From assembly GCF_014649375.1 (NCBI RefSeq), contig NZ_BMSX01000007.1:186001-250000 (forward strand): a stretch of 64,000 bases of DNA. Direction: 5' to 3'. Positions 1 to 8,935 of this stretch are shown in pieces. Under the pieces are notes generated by a model. That model ran no database searches. It saw only the letters and a program-made list of their open reading frames with translations, and was not told where the DNA came from. Every line of letters starts with the position of its first letter. Position 1 is the first letter of the stretch. The position numbers were made by a program, and so were the translations under genes. The stretch comes from Streptomyces aurantiogriseus. Lineage in GTDB: Bacteria > Actinomycetota > Actinomycetes > Streptomycetales > Streptomycetaceae.

Positions 1-120
1 ATCGAACACGGCGGCGTCGGTCCTCGGGGGTCGGGAGCAGTCTGAGCGTCTTCCAGGGTATCCGGCCGCGCAAGACATTCGTCCCCGCCTGCTGTATTCG
101 GGCTGTATTCGGCGGGCGCG
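1..120. other. Left-edge intergenic sequence without a recognised gene
   Basis: No open frame with recognisable protein similarity crosses this edge. In the related S. coelicolor order ffh lies beyond glnD, so this may be the spacer between the two genes (inference from established gene order). A short duplication of the word CTGTATTCGG is visible near 90-112. Nothing else can be supported. Confidence 0.4.
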
Positions 121-270
121 GCGGGATCCCCGCGGCAGCGGGGAGCATGCGTGGGACGCCTCGGCGCCGCGGGCACGCTCGGGTTCACCCCTGCGGCAGC
201 GGGGACCACGCGCTGGATGCCTCAGCACCAAGAGCACGCTCGGCATCACCCCCGCGACAGCAGGGGAGCA
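121..270. repeat. Three degenerate 61-62 bp tandem repeats, CRISPR-like
   Basis: Three copies of a 27-29 base motif end at 147, 208 and 270. The core is a hairpin of the form CCCCGCGGCAGCGGGG, followed by AGCA or ACCA. The 61-62 base spacing and hairpin resemble the type I-E CRISPR repeats of actinobacteria. However, the two intervening segments (148-180 and 209-241) match each other at about 24 of 33 positions. True spacers would be unrelated, so this is better read as a decayed 61-bp tandem repeat. No cas gene is in the window. It lies about 30 bp past the glnD stop, so the hairpins might also act as terminators. Confidence 0.6.
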
Positions 271-301
271 CATTCGCTCAACGCGCAACTCCACCGCGCC
301 C

Positions 302-2758
302 TCACGCCCGCAGCATTTCCTCCAGCTTCCGCGCCACGGAGGCCGCCTCGTCGCCCGGCAGCGGCGCGCCCTCGGGCCCTGTGACGTAGAAGGCATCGAC
401 CGCGTTGGCGCCGAGCGTGCTGACATGCGCACTGCGCACCCGCACTCCCGCGTCCTCCAGCGCCCGCCCGATCCGGAACAGCAGCCCCGGCGCGTCCTGA
501 GCGCGGACCTCGATGACCGTGGCCAGGCGGGAGGCCGCCGAGGCGACCGTGACCCGCGGCGGAGGCGCGACCACGCCCCGTCGCCTCGGATAGGCCGCGT
601 CGCGTTCCGCGAGCCGGCCGGCGATGTCCAGGGTGCCGTCCAGGGCGCGGACGAGATCGGCGCGGAGCCGGGCCGCCTGGGGCAGTGAGCCGTACTCCGC
701 CGCGACCCGCCAGTTCAGCAGCAGGACGGAGCCCTCGACGCCGGACGGCAGGTCCAGGGCCCGCAGTTCCGCCGTGCGGACGGTCAGCCGGTGCATGGCG
801 AGGACGCCGGCGACCGCGGGCAGCACGCCCGGCTGGTCGGGTACGGCGATCAGGAGCTCCACGCCGAGCGGCTCGGGATCGCCGGAGGGCTGTTCCCCGG
901 CGGGATCGGCCGGCGGCTCGGTCTGCGCGCGCAGCGCCAGCACGGGGCTGCCCGTGGCGACCGCCTCGATGGCGAGTCGTTCCTGTTCGGCGGTGGCCGC
1001 GGCGGCCTCGGGCTCCTCGGGGGCGTCCCCGGCGAGCACCGCCGAGACCCGCTTGACCAGGTCGGCAACGAGCGAGCCCCGCCAGGACGACCAGGCGGCC
1101 GGGCCGGTGGCGAGGGCGTCCGCCTCGGTCAGGGCGTGCAGCAGCTCCAGGGTGCCCTGCGAGCCGACCGCCTCGGCGACCGACCGCACGGTGGCCGGAT
1201 CCTCCAGGTCACGCCGGGTGGCCGTCTCGATGAGCAGCAGGTGGTGGCGTACGAGGCCGGAGAGTACGGCGACGTCAGCGCGGTCGAAGCCGATGCGGGC
1301 GGCGACGTCCTTGGCGATGATCTCGCCGGCGACGGAGTGGTCGCCGGGCCAGCCCTTGCCGATGTCGTGCAGCAGCGCGGCGACCAGGAGGAGGTCGGGG
1401 CGGCTGACCCGGCGGGTGAACTCGGAGGCGCGCACGGCGGTCTCGATGAGGTGCCGGTCGACGGTCCAGATGTGCACGGCGTTGCGCTGCGGCCGGCAGC
1501 GCACCCGCTCCCAGTCGGGCAGCAGCCGGGTGATCAGCCCCTCGGCCTCCAGCGCCTCCCAGACCTCGATGGTGGGCTGCCCCGAGCCGAGCAGGGTGAC
1601 GAGCTGTTCGCGCGCCTCGGCGGGCCAGGGCGTGGGCAGGGGGCGCACGGTGGCCGCCAGGCGCCGTACGGCGTGCAGGGAGAGCGGAAGTCCGGCCTGC
1701 GCGGCGGCGGCCGCGGCGCGCAGAGGGAGCACGGGGTCGCGTTCGGGGCGCGCGGCGCGGGCGAGCACCACCTCGCCGTCCTGCTCCACCACCCCTTCGG
1801 CCAGCGGGGAGCGCTCGGCGACGGGTTTCCCGCCCCCGAGCATGGCGCGCAACCGCGGCCGCACGGCGCGCGACCTGAGCACGCGCCCCACTTCACGCCA
1901 GGTGACATCACTGGCGTACGAGATGACGCGCGCCGCCTCGTAGACCTGGCGCAGGAGCGTGTCCGCGTCCAGGAGGCCCAGCTCGGCCGCGACCTGGTCC
2001 TGTTCCTGGAGGGACAGGCGGTCGGTGGCACGGCCGGTCGTCAGGTGCAGGGCGTCCCGGACGTCGAGGAGCCGGCGACGGGCGTCGGCGAGGCCCTCGC
2101 GCGGGGCGTCGGCGAGCCAGGAGGCGGCGACGGCACGCAGCATGGTCGCGTCCCGCAGTCCACCGCGGGCCTCCTTGAGGTCGGGCTCCAGCAGGTACTG
2201 CAGCTCACCCTGGCGTTCGGCGCGTTCGGCGCCCAGTTCCTGGAGTTCGGGCAGGCGCTTGGGCGCCTGGTTGCGCCAGTCGGCCAGCACCGCCGTCCGC
2301 AGCCCCGCCGTCAGGCCCAGATCACCCGCGAGGTGGCGGGCGTCCAGGAGACCGAGTTGGACTTTCAGATCCTCCCCGGCGGTCTTTCGGGCCTCCGCCG
2401 GCGTGCGCACGGAGTGGTCGAGGGCGAGGCCGAGGTCCCACACCGGGTACCAGAGCCGGTCGGCGAGGGCGGCGACCGCCTTGGGGTCGTTGCCGTCGTG
2501 CAGCAGGAGCAGGTCGAGGTCGCTGCGCGGGGACAGCTCGCCCCGGCCGTAGCCGCCGACGGCGACCAGTGACACGCCCCGCAGCTCCTCGGCGCCCGCG
2601 GTGAACAGGCCCGCCAGCCACTCGTCGGTCAGTTCGGCGAGGGCCGCACGGCGCGGCGGCCCGGACCGCGCCCCCTCGGTGAGGAGGCGCAGCCGGGCCG
2701 CCGCGTAGCCGCTGGGTCCCGAGTCCTCTGCATCCTTGCGCACGTCCGTACTCGTCAC
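302..2758 (-). CDS. glnD: PII nucleotidyltransferase / nucleotidyl-removing enzyme GlnD
   Basis: GlnD reversibly nucleotidylates the PII protein GlnK according to nitrogen status; in Streptomyces the modification is known to be adenylylation. The 818-residue protein has the expected order: a nucleotidyltransferase site GGYGRGELSPRSDLD at residues 68-82, a central HD phosphohydrolase domain with LLHDIGKGWPGDHS, and two C-terminal ACT domains containing VPDQPGVL and AQDAPGLLFRIGRALEDAG. All key motifs are intact and the length is normal for a high-GC actinobacterium. It is the last gene of amtB-glnK-glnD, starting 26 bp after the glnK stop, so it is probably co-transcribed. Confidence 0.97.
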   Translation of the reverse strand: MTSTDVRKDAEDSGPSGYAAARLRLLTEGARSGPPRRAALAELTDEWLAGLFTAGAEELRGVSLVAVGGYGRGELSPRSDLDLLLLHDGNDPKAVAALADRLWYPVWDLGLALDHSVRTPAEARKTAGEDLKVQLGLLDARHLAGDLGLTAGLRTAVLADWRNQAPKRLPELQELGAERAERQGELQYLLEPDLKEARGGLRDATMLRAVAASWLADAPREGLADARRRLLDVRDALHLTTGRATDRLSLQEQDQVAAELGLLDADTLLRQVYEAARVISYASDVTWREVGRVLRSRAVRPRLRAMLGGGKPVAERSPLAEGVVEQDGEVVLARAARPERDPVLPLRAAAAAAQAGLPLSLHAVRRLAATVRPLPTPWPAEAREQLVTLLGSGQPTIEVWEALEAEGLITRLLPDWERVRCRPQRNAVHIWTVDRHLIETAVRASEFTRRVSRPDLLLVAALLHDIGKGWPGDHSVAGEIIAKDVAARIGFDRADVAVLSGLVRHHLLLIETATRRDLEDPATVRSVAEAVGSQGTLELLHALTEADALATGPAAWSSWRGSLVADLVKRVSAVLAGDAPEEPEAAAATAEQERLAIEAVATGSPVLALRAQTEPPADPAGEQPSGDPEPLGVELLIAVPDQPGVLPAVAGVLAMHRLTVRTAELRALDLPSGVEGSVLLLNWRVAAEYGSLPQAARLRADLVRALDGTLDIAGRLAERDAAYPRRRGVVAPPPRVTVASAASRLATVIEVRAQDAPGLLFRIGRALEDAGVRVRSAHVSTLGANAVDAFYVTGPEGAPLPGDEAASVARKLEEMLRA

Positions 2759-2784
2759 CCAGCGACTCCTGTTCTGTTCTGCCG

Positions 2785-3123
2785 TCAGAGCGCGTCCGGG
2801 CCGCGCTCGCCGGTGCGAACCCGTACGGCCGTCTCGACCGGGAGGGACCAGACCTTGCCGTCACCGATCTTGCCGGTGCGGGCCGCCTTGACGATGACGT
2901 CGATCAGCTGCTCGGCGTCGTCGTCCTCGGCCAGCACCTCGATGCGGATCTTGGGGACCAGGTCGACCGTGTACTCGGCGCCGCGGTAGACCTCGGTGTG
3001 TCCCCGCTGACGACCGTAACCGCTGGCCTCCGTGACCGTCAGGCCATGGACGCCGAAGGCCTGCAGGGCCTCCTTGATCTCGTCGAGCCGGTGGGGCTTC
3101 ACGACGGCGGTGATGAGCTTCAT
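2785..3123 (-). CDS. glnK: Nitrogen regulatory protein PII, GlnK
   Basis: This is a 112-residue PII signal protein that binds ATP and 2-oxoglutarate and controls the ammonium channel. The N-terminus MKLITAVVKPHRLDEIK and the T-loop GHTEVYRGAEYTVDLVPK are typical. Tyr51, the residue modified by GlnD, is present. The C-terminal part has the usual nucleotide-binding TGKIGDGKVW segment. Its ATG overlaps the amtB stop in an ATGA arrangement (3120-3123), which implies translational coupling with the channel it regulates. GlnD follows after 26 bp. Confidence 0.98.
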   Translation of the reverse strand: MKLITAVVKPHRLDEIKEALQAFGVHGLTVTEASGYGRQRGHTEVYRGAEYTVDLVPKIRIEVLAEDDDAEQLIDVIVKAARTGKIGDGKVWSLPVETAVRVRTGERGPDAL

Positions 3124-4469
3124 GCGTCCACCTTCTTGCTCGCGGCGCCGGCGACGGGGGTCGGGACGGCGGTGTTACGGGCGGCACCGCCACCGGCACC
3201 GCTGAAGTCGTATGCGGTCTCGGCGTGCTCGGCCTGGTCGATGCCGGCCACCTCCTCGTCCTCGGAGACGCGCATGCCGATCGTCTTGTCGAGGATGAAG
3301 GCGAGGATCGCGGAGACGATCAGCGAGTAGGCGAGGACCGCGAAGACACCGGCGCACTGCTTCCAGAGCTGGTCGAACTTGTGGTCGCCGTAGAAGACGC
3401 CCGCCACGTCCGACTGGCCCTTGCCGGTGGCGAAGAAGCCGATGAGCAGGGAGCCGACGACACCGCCGACCAGGTGGACGCCGACGACGTCGAGCGAGTC
3501 GTCGTAGCCGAACTTGTACTTCAGACCGACGGCCATGGCGCACAGCAGACCTGCGATGGCGCCGACGGCGATCGCGCCGAGCGGGGAGACGGCACCACCC
3601 GCGGGGGTGATGGCGACCAGACCGGCGACCGCGCCGGAGGCGGCGCCCAGCGTGGTGAAGGCTCCGTGGCGGATCTTCTCGTAGACCAGCCAGGCCAGCA
3701 TGGCGGCGGCGGTGGCGACCTGCGTGTTGACGAACATCAGCGCGCCGACGCCGTCGTCGTTGCCGAGCCACGAGCCGGCGTTGAAGCCGAACCAGCCGAA
3801 CCACAGCAGACCGGCGCCGAGCATGACCAGCGGCAGGCTGTGCGGGCGCATCGGGTCCTTCTTGAAGCCGACGCGCTTGCCGATGACCAGGATCACGCCG
3901 AGGGCCGCGGCACCGGCGTTGATGTGGACCGCCGTACCACCGGCGAAGTCGATGACACCCAGCTCGAAGGCCCAGCCACCGGCGCCCCAGACCCAGTGCG
4001 CGACCGGGAAGTAGACGACCGTGGCCCACAGGGCGACGAACAGCGCCCAGGCGCTGAACTTCACGCGGTCCGCGAGCGCACCGCTGATCAGGGCGGGCGT
4101 GATGATCGCGAACATCAGCTGGAAGACCAGGAAGACGAAGATCGGGATGGTGTAGCCGTCCCACAGCTCCGTCAGGCCGATGTTGCTGAGGCCGACCCAG
4201 TCGGAGTTCCATCCGATGAGGCTGCCGGAGTCCGTACCGAAGGCAAGGGAGAAGCCGTACAGCACCCACAGGATGGTGACGATCCCCAAACTGATGAAGC
4301 TCATCATCAGCATGTTGAGGGTGCTCTTGACGCGGACCATGCCTCCGTAGAAGAAGGCCAGGCCCGGTGTCATGAGCATCACCAAGGCGGAACAGATGAG
4401 CATGAAGCCTGTGTTGGCGGACGACAGCGTGGGTGCGTCCGCCGCAAGCGTGATGGCGGCTGATGCCAT
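3120..4469 (-). CDS. amtB: Ammonium transporter AmtB
   Basis: This is a polytopic ammonium channel of 449 residues that supplies ammonium for glutamine synthetase. The sequence shows about eleven hydrophobic segments, the PGLAFFYGGMVR signature near the N-terminus, and the two pore histidine regions (GGTAVHINAGAAALG and DVVGVHLVGGVVGSLL). The C-terminal cytoplasmic tail is long and rich in Gly, Ala and acidic residues. I chose ATG at 4469 because the open frame upstream of it is low-complexity and not Amt-like. It is the first gene of the operon and has a GlnR-like site upstream at 4587-4622. Confidence 0.97.
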   Translation of the reverse strand: MASAAITLAADAPTLSSANTGFMLICSALVMLMTPGLAFFYGGMVRVKSTLNMLMMSFISLGIVTILWVLYGFSLAFGTDSGSLIGWNSDWVGLSNIGLTELWDGYTIPIFVFLVFQLMFAIITPALISGALADRVKFSAWALFVALWATVVYFPVAHWVWGAGGWAFELGVIDFAGGTAVHINAGAAALGVILVIGKRVGFKKDPMRPHSLPLVMLGAGLLWFGWFGFNAGSWLGNDDGVGALMFVNTQVATAAAMLAWLVYEKIRHGAFTTLGAASGAVAGLVAITPAGGAVSPLGAIAVGAIAGLLCAMAVGLKYKFGYDDSLDVVGVHLVGGVVGSLLIGFFATGKGQSDVAGVFYGDHKFDQLWKQCAGVFAVLAYSLIVSAILAFILDKTIGMRVSEDEEVAGIDQAEHAETAYDFSGAGGGAARNTAVPTPVAGAASKKVDA

Positions 4470-4872
4470 CGGCGTCTCCTCGTCATTGGTACGGCCCCGT
4501 GCGGGCGAAGCCTGAGCGGATTGAGGGGTGGGCCGGTTATGCGCCACGAGATTGACGCAGCGCGGTTTCGGTGGAAGCCCCTCGTTGTTTCGCCGCCGTG
4601 ACGAAGGCGCCTTGTGTGTTACGCATCGATGAACTGCCGGATGTCCGGCCGCCGGATCGTTATCGTGGCGCAACCTTCGTTGGTGACCACCGTAACCATC
4701 ACTTGAGGAACCCCTACGGCGACCGGCCACGTCCGCGAGAGCGGCGCCGGTTCAGGCGCGAAGAAGGGAAAACCGGCCGCGGGCGGCCTTCCGATGACCT
4801 GGCATGGGGGAGCCGAGTCGGGCAGTTCGGGAGGGCCGGCCGCGGCCGGGGCTCTGGGGGTTCTTGCGGGCG
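4470..4872. other. Intergenic region between nsdA and amtB
   Basis: These 403 bases carry no supportable gene. They hold the amtB promoter region with the GlnR-like box and further GTnAC-like words near 4683-4696. The nsdA-proximal part (4730-4870) is very GC-rich with short hairpin potential but no T-tract terminator. Confidence 0.6.
4587..4622 (-). promoter_or_regulatory. Putative GlnR box upstream of amtB
   Basis: Reading the minus strand, GTCAC (4598-4602) is followed after exactly 6 bases by GAAAC (4587-4591). This matches the GlnR half-site pair gTnAC-n6-GnAAC known for Streptomyces nitrogen genes. Another GTAAC lies upstream at 4618-4622, though its spacing is not ideal. The position, about 120-150 bp before the amtB start, suits nitrogen-dependent activation of amtB-glnK-glnD. 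Confidence 0.7.
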
Positions 4873-6366
4873 TCAGACCGCTTCCGCGGTCTCCGGCAGT
4901 TCCATGGCCAGCCGGTCGGTGAGGTCGATGACCTCGGTGAGGTCCCCGAAGTCGCGTACAGCGGTGTCGACGGTCTTTCGGATACGAGTGTTGACGCGCT
5001 CGGAGCGGACCTTCTTGGCTTCCTTCATGGCCTGCGCGGCCAGCGCCGCGCTCTGCTCGGGCTCGCGCCGCAGCAGGTGGACGGTGGCCATCCCGATCAG
5101 GTTCAGCACATACGACCGCTGGTGGTCGGAGTCCTTCGCGAACAGGTCCACGGCCTGCTGCATCAGGGGCTCGGCCAGGGAGGCGTACGTGGGGCTGCGG
5201 CCGGCGACATAGGCCAGATCGCGGTAGGAGTGGGAGTTCTCGCCGTACAGCTCGGCCTCGGAGAAGAAGCGGATCCAGTCGGGGTCCGGCTCGTCCCACT
5301 CCGCCGCGTCGGCGAAGGTGTCCTCGGCCATCCGGACCGCGCGCTTGCACCGGCCGGGCTGTCCCATGTTGGCGTAGGCGCGGGCCTCCATCGCATACAG
5401 CATCGACTGGGTGCGCGGGCTCGCGCAGTCCCGGCTGCCGTACTGCGCGAGGTGGATCAGTTCCAGGGCGTCGTCGGGCCGCCCGAGGTGGATCATCTGG
5501 CGGCTCATGCTGGACAGGATGTACGAGCCGAGCGGCCGGTCCCCGGCCTCCTTGGCGGCGTGCAGAGCCAGCACGAAGTACTTCTGCGCGGTCGGCTGGA
5601 GCCCGACGTCGTACGACATCCAGCCGGCCAGCTGGGCCAGCTCGGCGGCGACCTTGAAGAGCCTGCGGGCGGTGGCCTCGGGCTGGGGCTCCTGGAGGAG
5701 GTCCGTCACCTCGTGCAGCTGGCCGACGACCGCCTTGCGGCGCAGGCCGCCGCCGCACTGGGCGTCCCACTGCCGGAACATCCGGGTGGTGGACTCCAGC
5801 AGGTCCAGCTCGGGCTTGGAGAGCCGGCCGCGGGCGCGGCTGGTCGGGACGGAGGCCGCGTCGTCCTGCGGGGCGGACGGCGAGGGGACGAGCCAGCGCT
5901 GCATGGGCTCGATGAGGGACGGGCCCGCGGACAGGGCCAGCGAGGTTCCGAGGAAGCCGCGCCGCGCCAGCATCAGGTCGCTGCGCGAGAACTCGCTGAG
6001 CAGGGCCACCGTCTGCGGGCCCGTCCAGGGAAGGTCGACGCCGGTCGCGGAGGGTGCCTGCCGCGCGGCGCGCAGACCGAGGTCCTCGACGGAGACGACA
6101 CAGCCGAACCGTTCGGAGAACAGCTCGGACAGGATCCGGGGGATGGGTTCGCGAGGGTTCTCGCCGTCCAGCCAGCGGCGCACGCGGGAGGTGTCCGTGG
6201 AGATGTGGTTGGCGCCCAACTGGCGGGCCCGGCGGTTGACTTGGCGGGCGAGCTCGCCCTTGGACCAGCCGCTGCGCACGAACCAGGAGGTGAGCAGCTC
6301 GTTGGGGCGCTTGTCAGCGTGTGCAGCGCTCCCAGCACTCGTCCCGCTACCGCCGTTGCCGCTCAC
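4873..6366 (-). CDS. nsdA: NsdA-like negative regulator of differentiation and antibiotic production
   Basis: The 497-residue protein matches NsdA, known in S. coelicolor to repress sporulation and antibiotic production, in both its position (next to amtB) and its sequence features. The N-terminal part has a helix-turn-helix-like segment (WSKGELARQVNRRARQL at about residues 34-50) followed by a region naming a cognate site, DTSRVRRWLDGENPREPIP. The remainder is helical and TPR-like, with AxAYANMG and related repeats. The start is GTG at 6366 with only a weak G-rich ribosome site. It appears to be transcribed alone, 403 bp upstream of amtB. Confidence 0.88.
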   Translation of the reverse strand: MSGNGGSGTSAGSAAHADKRPNELLTSWFVRSGWSKGELARQVNRRARQLGANHISTDTSRVRRWLDGENPREPIPRILSELFSERFGCVVSVEDLGLRAARQAPSATGVDLPWTGPQTVALLSEFSRSDLMLARRGFLGTSLALSAGPSLIEPMQRWLVPSPSAPQDDAASVPTSRARGRLSKPELDLLESTTRMFRQWDAQCGGGLRRKAVVGQLHEVTDLLQEPQPEATARRLFKVAAELAQLAGWMSYDVGLQPTAQKYFVLALHAAKEAGDRPLGSYILSSMSRQMIHLGRPDDALELIHLAQYGSRDCASPRTQSMLYAMEARAYANMGQPGRCKRAVRMAEDTFADAAEWDEPDPDWIRFFSEAELYGENSHSYRDLAYVAGRSPTYASLAEPLMQQAVDLFAKDSDHQRSYVLNLIGMATVHLLRREPEQSAALAAQAMKEAKKVRSERVNTRIRKTVDTAVRDFGDLTEVIDLTDRLAMELPETAEAV

Positions 6367-6814
6367 TGGAACGCCCCCATCCCTGAGACCACTTGTCGCT
6401 TGAGTGCGCCAAGCCTTATCAGAATGCCGGTAAACAGGGCCCGCCGTCCGGTGGTTCTCACCCCCCGAACGGAAAGCCGACTTGCCTCCGGCATACCCAC
6501 AGAGGCATGTGCCCCCGGGCCTCGCACACTCAAAGTAATCCTGCGATCACGGCTGCAGCCATGGCGATCCCGGAATCGCCACCATTCGCCACCCCTTCGG
6601 ATGAACTCACGGTGGCCTGTACGCGATTCACTTGACACAGGACGGCCGGGAGTGGGCGGAGCGGTGCACTCAAGGGCGCGCGCGGCCGAACACACGCCCC
6701 GGTGCGCTTCCGGGCGCCGCATGAATCCAGTGGCGCGGGTAAGTCGACAGTACGCACAGTCACGATGTGCGTCCGCTACGTAACCACCGGCGCGTCGGAC
6801 CCGTTGGAGGGGGC
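6367..6814. other. Divergent intergenic region between nsdA and the Prim-Pol gene
   Basis: These 448 bases hold the promoters of two divergent genes. They are less GC-rich than the neighbours around 6530-6640. A TTGACA word at 6632 lacks a convincing -10 partner at normal spacing on the plus strand. No palindrome or coding frame stood out. Confidence 0.5.
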
Positions 6815-7477
6815 ATGGGCTTCACGATCGGCGGCATTCGCGAGATCCGCTCCGGCGCGCGCAGGCGCGGTCGCTCGTCCGAGTGCACCGCCGTCGCCGA
6901 GTTCACGGGACTGTGGGGCTGGGACGCGGTGCCCGGCGCGCGCGCCGCGGAGGGCGCGTGCTCCTGCGGGCGCGCCGACTGTCCCGCGCCGGGCGCGCAT
7001 CCCCTGGAGTTCGCGCCGCGGATCCCGGCCGGTGCCACGCTCGACGACGTGACCAGAACCTGGGCGGACTTCCCGGGTGCCGCGGTGATGCTGCCGGTCG
7101 GGCGCACCTTCGACGTGATCGAGGTGGCCGAGCCGGCCGGGCGCCGCGCCCTGGCTCGCCTGGAGCGCATGGGCCTCCCGCTCGGCCCGGTGACCGCCAC
7201 CCCCGAGGGGCGTGCCCAGTTCCTCGTCGCGCCCGGCGCTGCCGCCGACCTGGGCGGCCTGCTCTACCGCATGGGCTGGGACGACCCGACCTCCCTCGAC
7301 CTGCGCGGCCTCGGCCCGGGGACGTACATCACCGCCCCGCCCTCCGACCGGGCCGGCCTCGGCCCGGTCCGCTGGCTGCGCCCGCCGGCGCTGGACTCGG
7401 CGACGCGCCCGCCGGCGGCCCGGTTGCTGCTGGGGACGCTGGCGTACGTGGCACACCGGTCGCGCGCGACGTACTGA
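6815..7477 (+). CDS. Bifunctional DNA primase/polymerase (Prim-Pol) domain protein
   Basis: This 220-residue protein resembles the stand-alone Prim-Pol domain proteins conserved next to ftsY in Streptomyces. It has a small Cys cluster (CSCGRADCPAPGAHP), then FDVIEVAEPAGRRAL and LGPGTYITAPPSDRAGLGPVRW, which resemble the family core. The canonical catalytic acidic pair is not obvious, so polymerase activity is doubtful. ATG at 6815 has the ribosome site GGAGGGGG close upstream. It converges with ftsY on a shared terminator. No plasmid or phage genes accompany it, so its role is unknown. Confidence 0.75.
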   Translation: MGFTIGGIREIRSGARRRGRSSECTAVAEFTGLWGWDAVPGARAAEGACSCGRADCPAPGAHPLEFAPRIPAGATLDDVTRTWADFPGAAVMLPVGRTFDVIEVAEPAGRRALARLERMGLPLGPVTATPEGRAQFLVAPGAAADLGGLLYRMGWDDPTSLDLRGLGPGTYITAPPSDRAGLGPVRWLRPPALDSATRPPAARLLLGTLAYVAHRSRATY

Positions 7478-7530
7478 CCGGCGCGGCACCACTCGCGCGG
7501 TCCCCCCGACCCGCATGCCCCCCATGACAA

Positions 7531-7570
7531 AGCGCCCGTCCCCCACTGCACCTGGGGGGCGGGCGCTTTT
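7531..7570. terminator. Bidirectional terminator between the Prim-Pol gene and ftsY
   Basis: A long inverted repeat begins AGCGCCCGTCCCCC (7531-7544) and closes with GGGGGGCGGGCGCT followed by TTTT on the plus strand. The minus strand reads into AA-rich sequence. It sits between two convergent stop codons. Confidence 0.85.
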
Positions 7571-7599
7571 CATCACCTACCGCAATCGGTAAGTGGTGA

Positions 7600-8802
7600 T
7601 CACTCCCCGATAAGGGCGTCAACGAACGCCTCCGGCTCGAACGGCGCCAGGTCGTCCGCGCCCTCGCCGAGCCCGACCAGTTTGACGGGCACGCCCAGCT
7701 CGCGCTGGACCGCGACGACGATGCCGCCCTTGGCCGTGCCGTCGAGCTTGGTCAGCACGATGCCGGTGATGTCGACGACCTCGGCGAAGACCCGGGCCTG
7801 GACGAGCCCGTTCTGCCCGGTGGTCGCGTCGAGGACGAGGAGCACCTCGTCGAGCGGGGCGTGCTTCTCGACGACACGCTTGACCTTGCCGAGTTCGTCC
7901 ATGAGGCCGGTCTTGGTGTGCAGGCGGCCGGCGGTGTCGATGAGGACCACGTCGACCCCCATGTCCTTGCCCTCCTTCACCGCGTCGAAGGCGACGGAGG
8001 CGGGGTCGCCGGCCTCCGGCCCGCGCACGGTGTGGGCACCGACGCGCTCGCCCCAGGTCTGGAGCTGGTCGGCGGCGGCGGCCCGGAAGGTGTCGGCGGC
8101 ACCGAGGACGACGGTGCGGCCGTCGGCGACGAGCACACGGGCGAGCTTGCCGGTGGTGGTGGTCTTGCCGGTGCCGTTGACGCCGACGACCATCACGATG
8201 CCCGGCTTGCGGTCCTCGGGCTCGGTCTTCACCGTGCGGTCGACCTCGGTGCCGACCAGCTTGAGCAGCTCCTCGCGCAGCAGGCCACGCAGTTCGTCGG
8301 GGGTGCGGGTACCGAGCACCCGCACCCGCTCACGCAGCCGTTCGACCAGCTCCTGGGTGGGCTGGACGCCGACGTCGGCGGTGAGGAGGGTGTCCTCGAT
8401 CTCCTCCCAGGTGTCCTCGTCGAGGTGCTCGCGCGACAGGAGTGTGAGCAGGCCCTTGCCGAGGGCGTTCTGGGAGCGGGAGAGGCGGGCGCGCAGGCGG
8501 ACGAGCCGCCCGGCGGTGGGCTCCGGGATCTCGATCCCGGGAGCCTCGACAACGGGAGGCTCCTCGACGGCGGTGGGAGCACCGCCGCCCGGGAGGTCCA
8601 CCTCCTCGATCGTGCGGCGCGGTTCGTCGCGCGGCGTCTCGGCCTCGTCGCCGACGTGCGGCTCGGCCGGAGGCGCGGTGATGTCGGGCGCGGCGGGGGG
8701 CGGCGGAGGCAACGGCTTCTTCCGCCGACTGCCGACAACGAGCCCGCCGAGCACCGCGAGCACGACCACGGCGATGACTACAGCAAGGATGACGGTTTCC
8801 AT
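7600..8802 (-). CDS. ftsY: Signal recognition particle receptor FtsY
   Basis: FtsY is the SRP receptor GTPase that docks ribosome-SRP complexes at the membrane. The 400-residue protein begins with a hydrophobic anchor (residues 1-24), a common feature of actinobacterial FtsY, then a Pro/Glu-rich linker. The NG domain follows, with the G1 loop GVNGTGKTTT at about 207-216, DTFRAAAADQL, DTAGR and TKLDGTAKGG. All GTPase motifs are intact. It shares a 3' terminator with the convergent Prim-Pol gene and is divergent from the LLM oxidoreductase. Confidence 0.97.
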   Translation of the reverse strand: METVILAVVIAVVVLAVLGGLVVGSRRKKPLPPPPPAAPDITAPPAEPHVGDEAETPRDEPRRTIEEVDLPGGGAPTAVEEPPVVEAPGIEIPEPTAGRLVRLRARLSRSQNALGKGLLTLLSREHLDEDTWEEIEDTLLTADVGVQPTQELVERLRERVRVLGTRTPDELRGLLREELLKLVGTEVDRTVKTEPEDRKPGIVMVVGVNGTGKTTTTGKLARVLVADGRTVVLGAADTFRAAAADQLQTWGERVGAHTVRGPEAGDPASVAFDAVKEGKDMGVDVVLIDTAGRLHTKTGLMDELGKVKRVVEKHAPLDEVLLVLDATTGQNGLVQARVFAEVVDITGIVLTKLDGTAKGGIVVAVQRELGVPVKLVGLGEGADDLAPFEPEAFVDALIGE

Positions 8803-8935
8803 AACGGGTCCAGTATGCGTGACCCCTCCCCACCGGGGCGGTCGCCCGCGCCTGCGAACGGGGCACTGCGTACCCCTGGTTACCTGACGACCTGTCAGCT
8901 AACGTCCGCCCTCCAGACCCGAAGGGGGGCCTCCC

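Noticed and set aside
121..270. A type I-E CRISPR array
   Set aside because: Only three imperfect repeats, the intervening segments resemble each other, and no cas genes are present; kept as a tandem repeat.
624..2572. Long plus-strand open frames opposite glnD
   Set aside because: They are shadows caused by high GC at third positions; the composition is Arg/Ser/Pro-rich without domains, while the minus strand encodes an intact GlnD.
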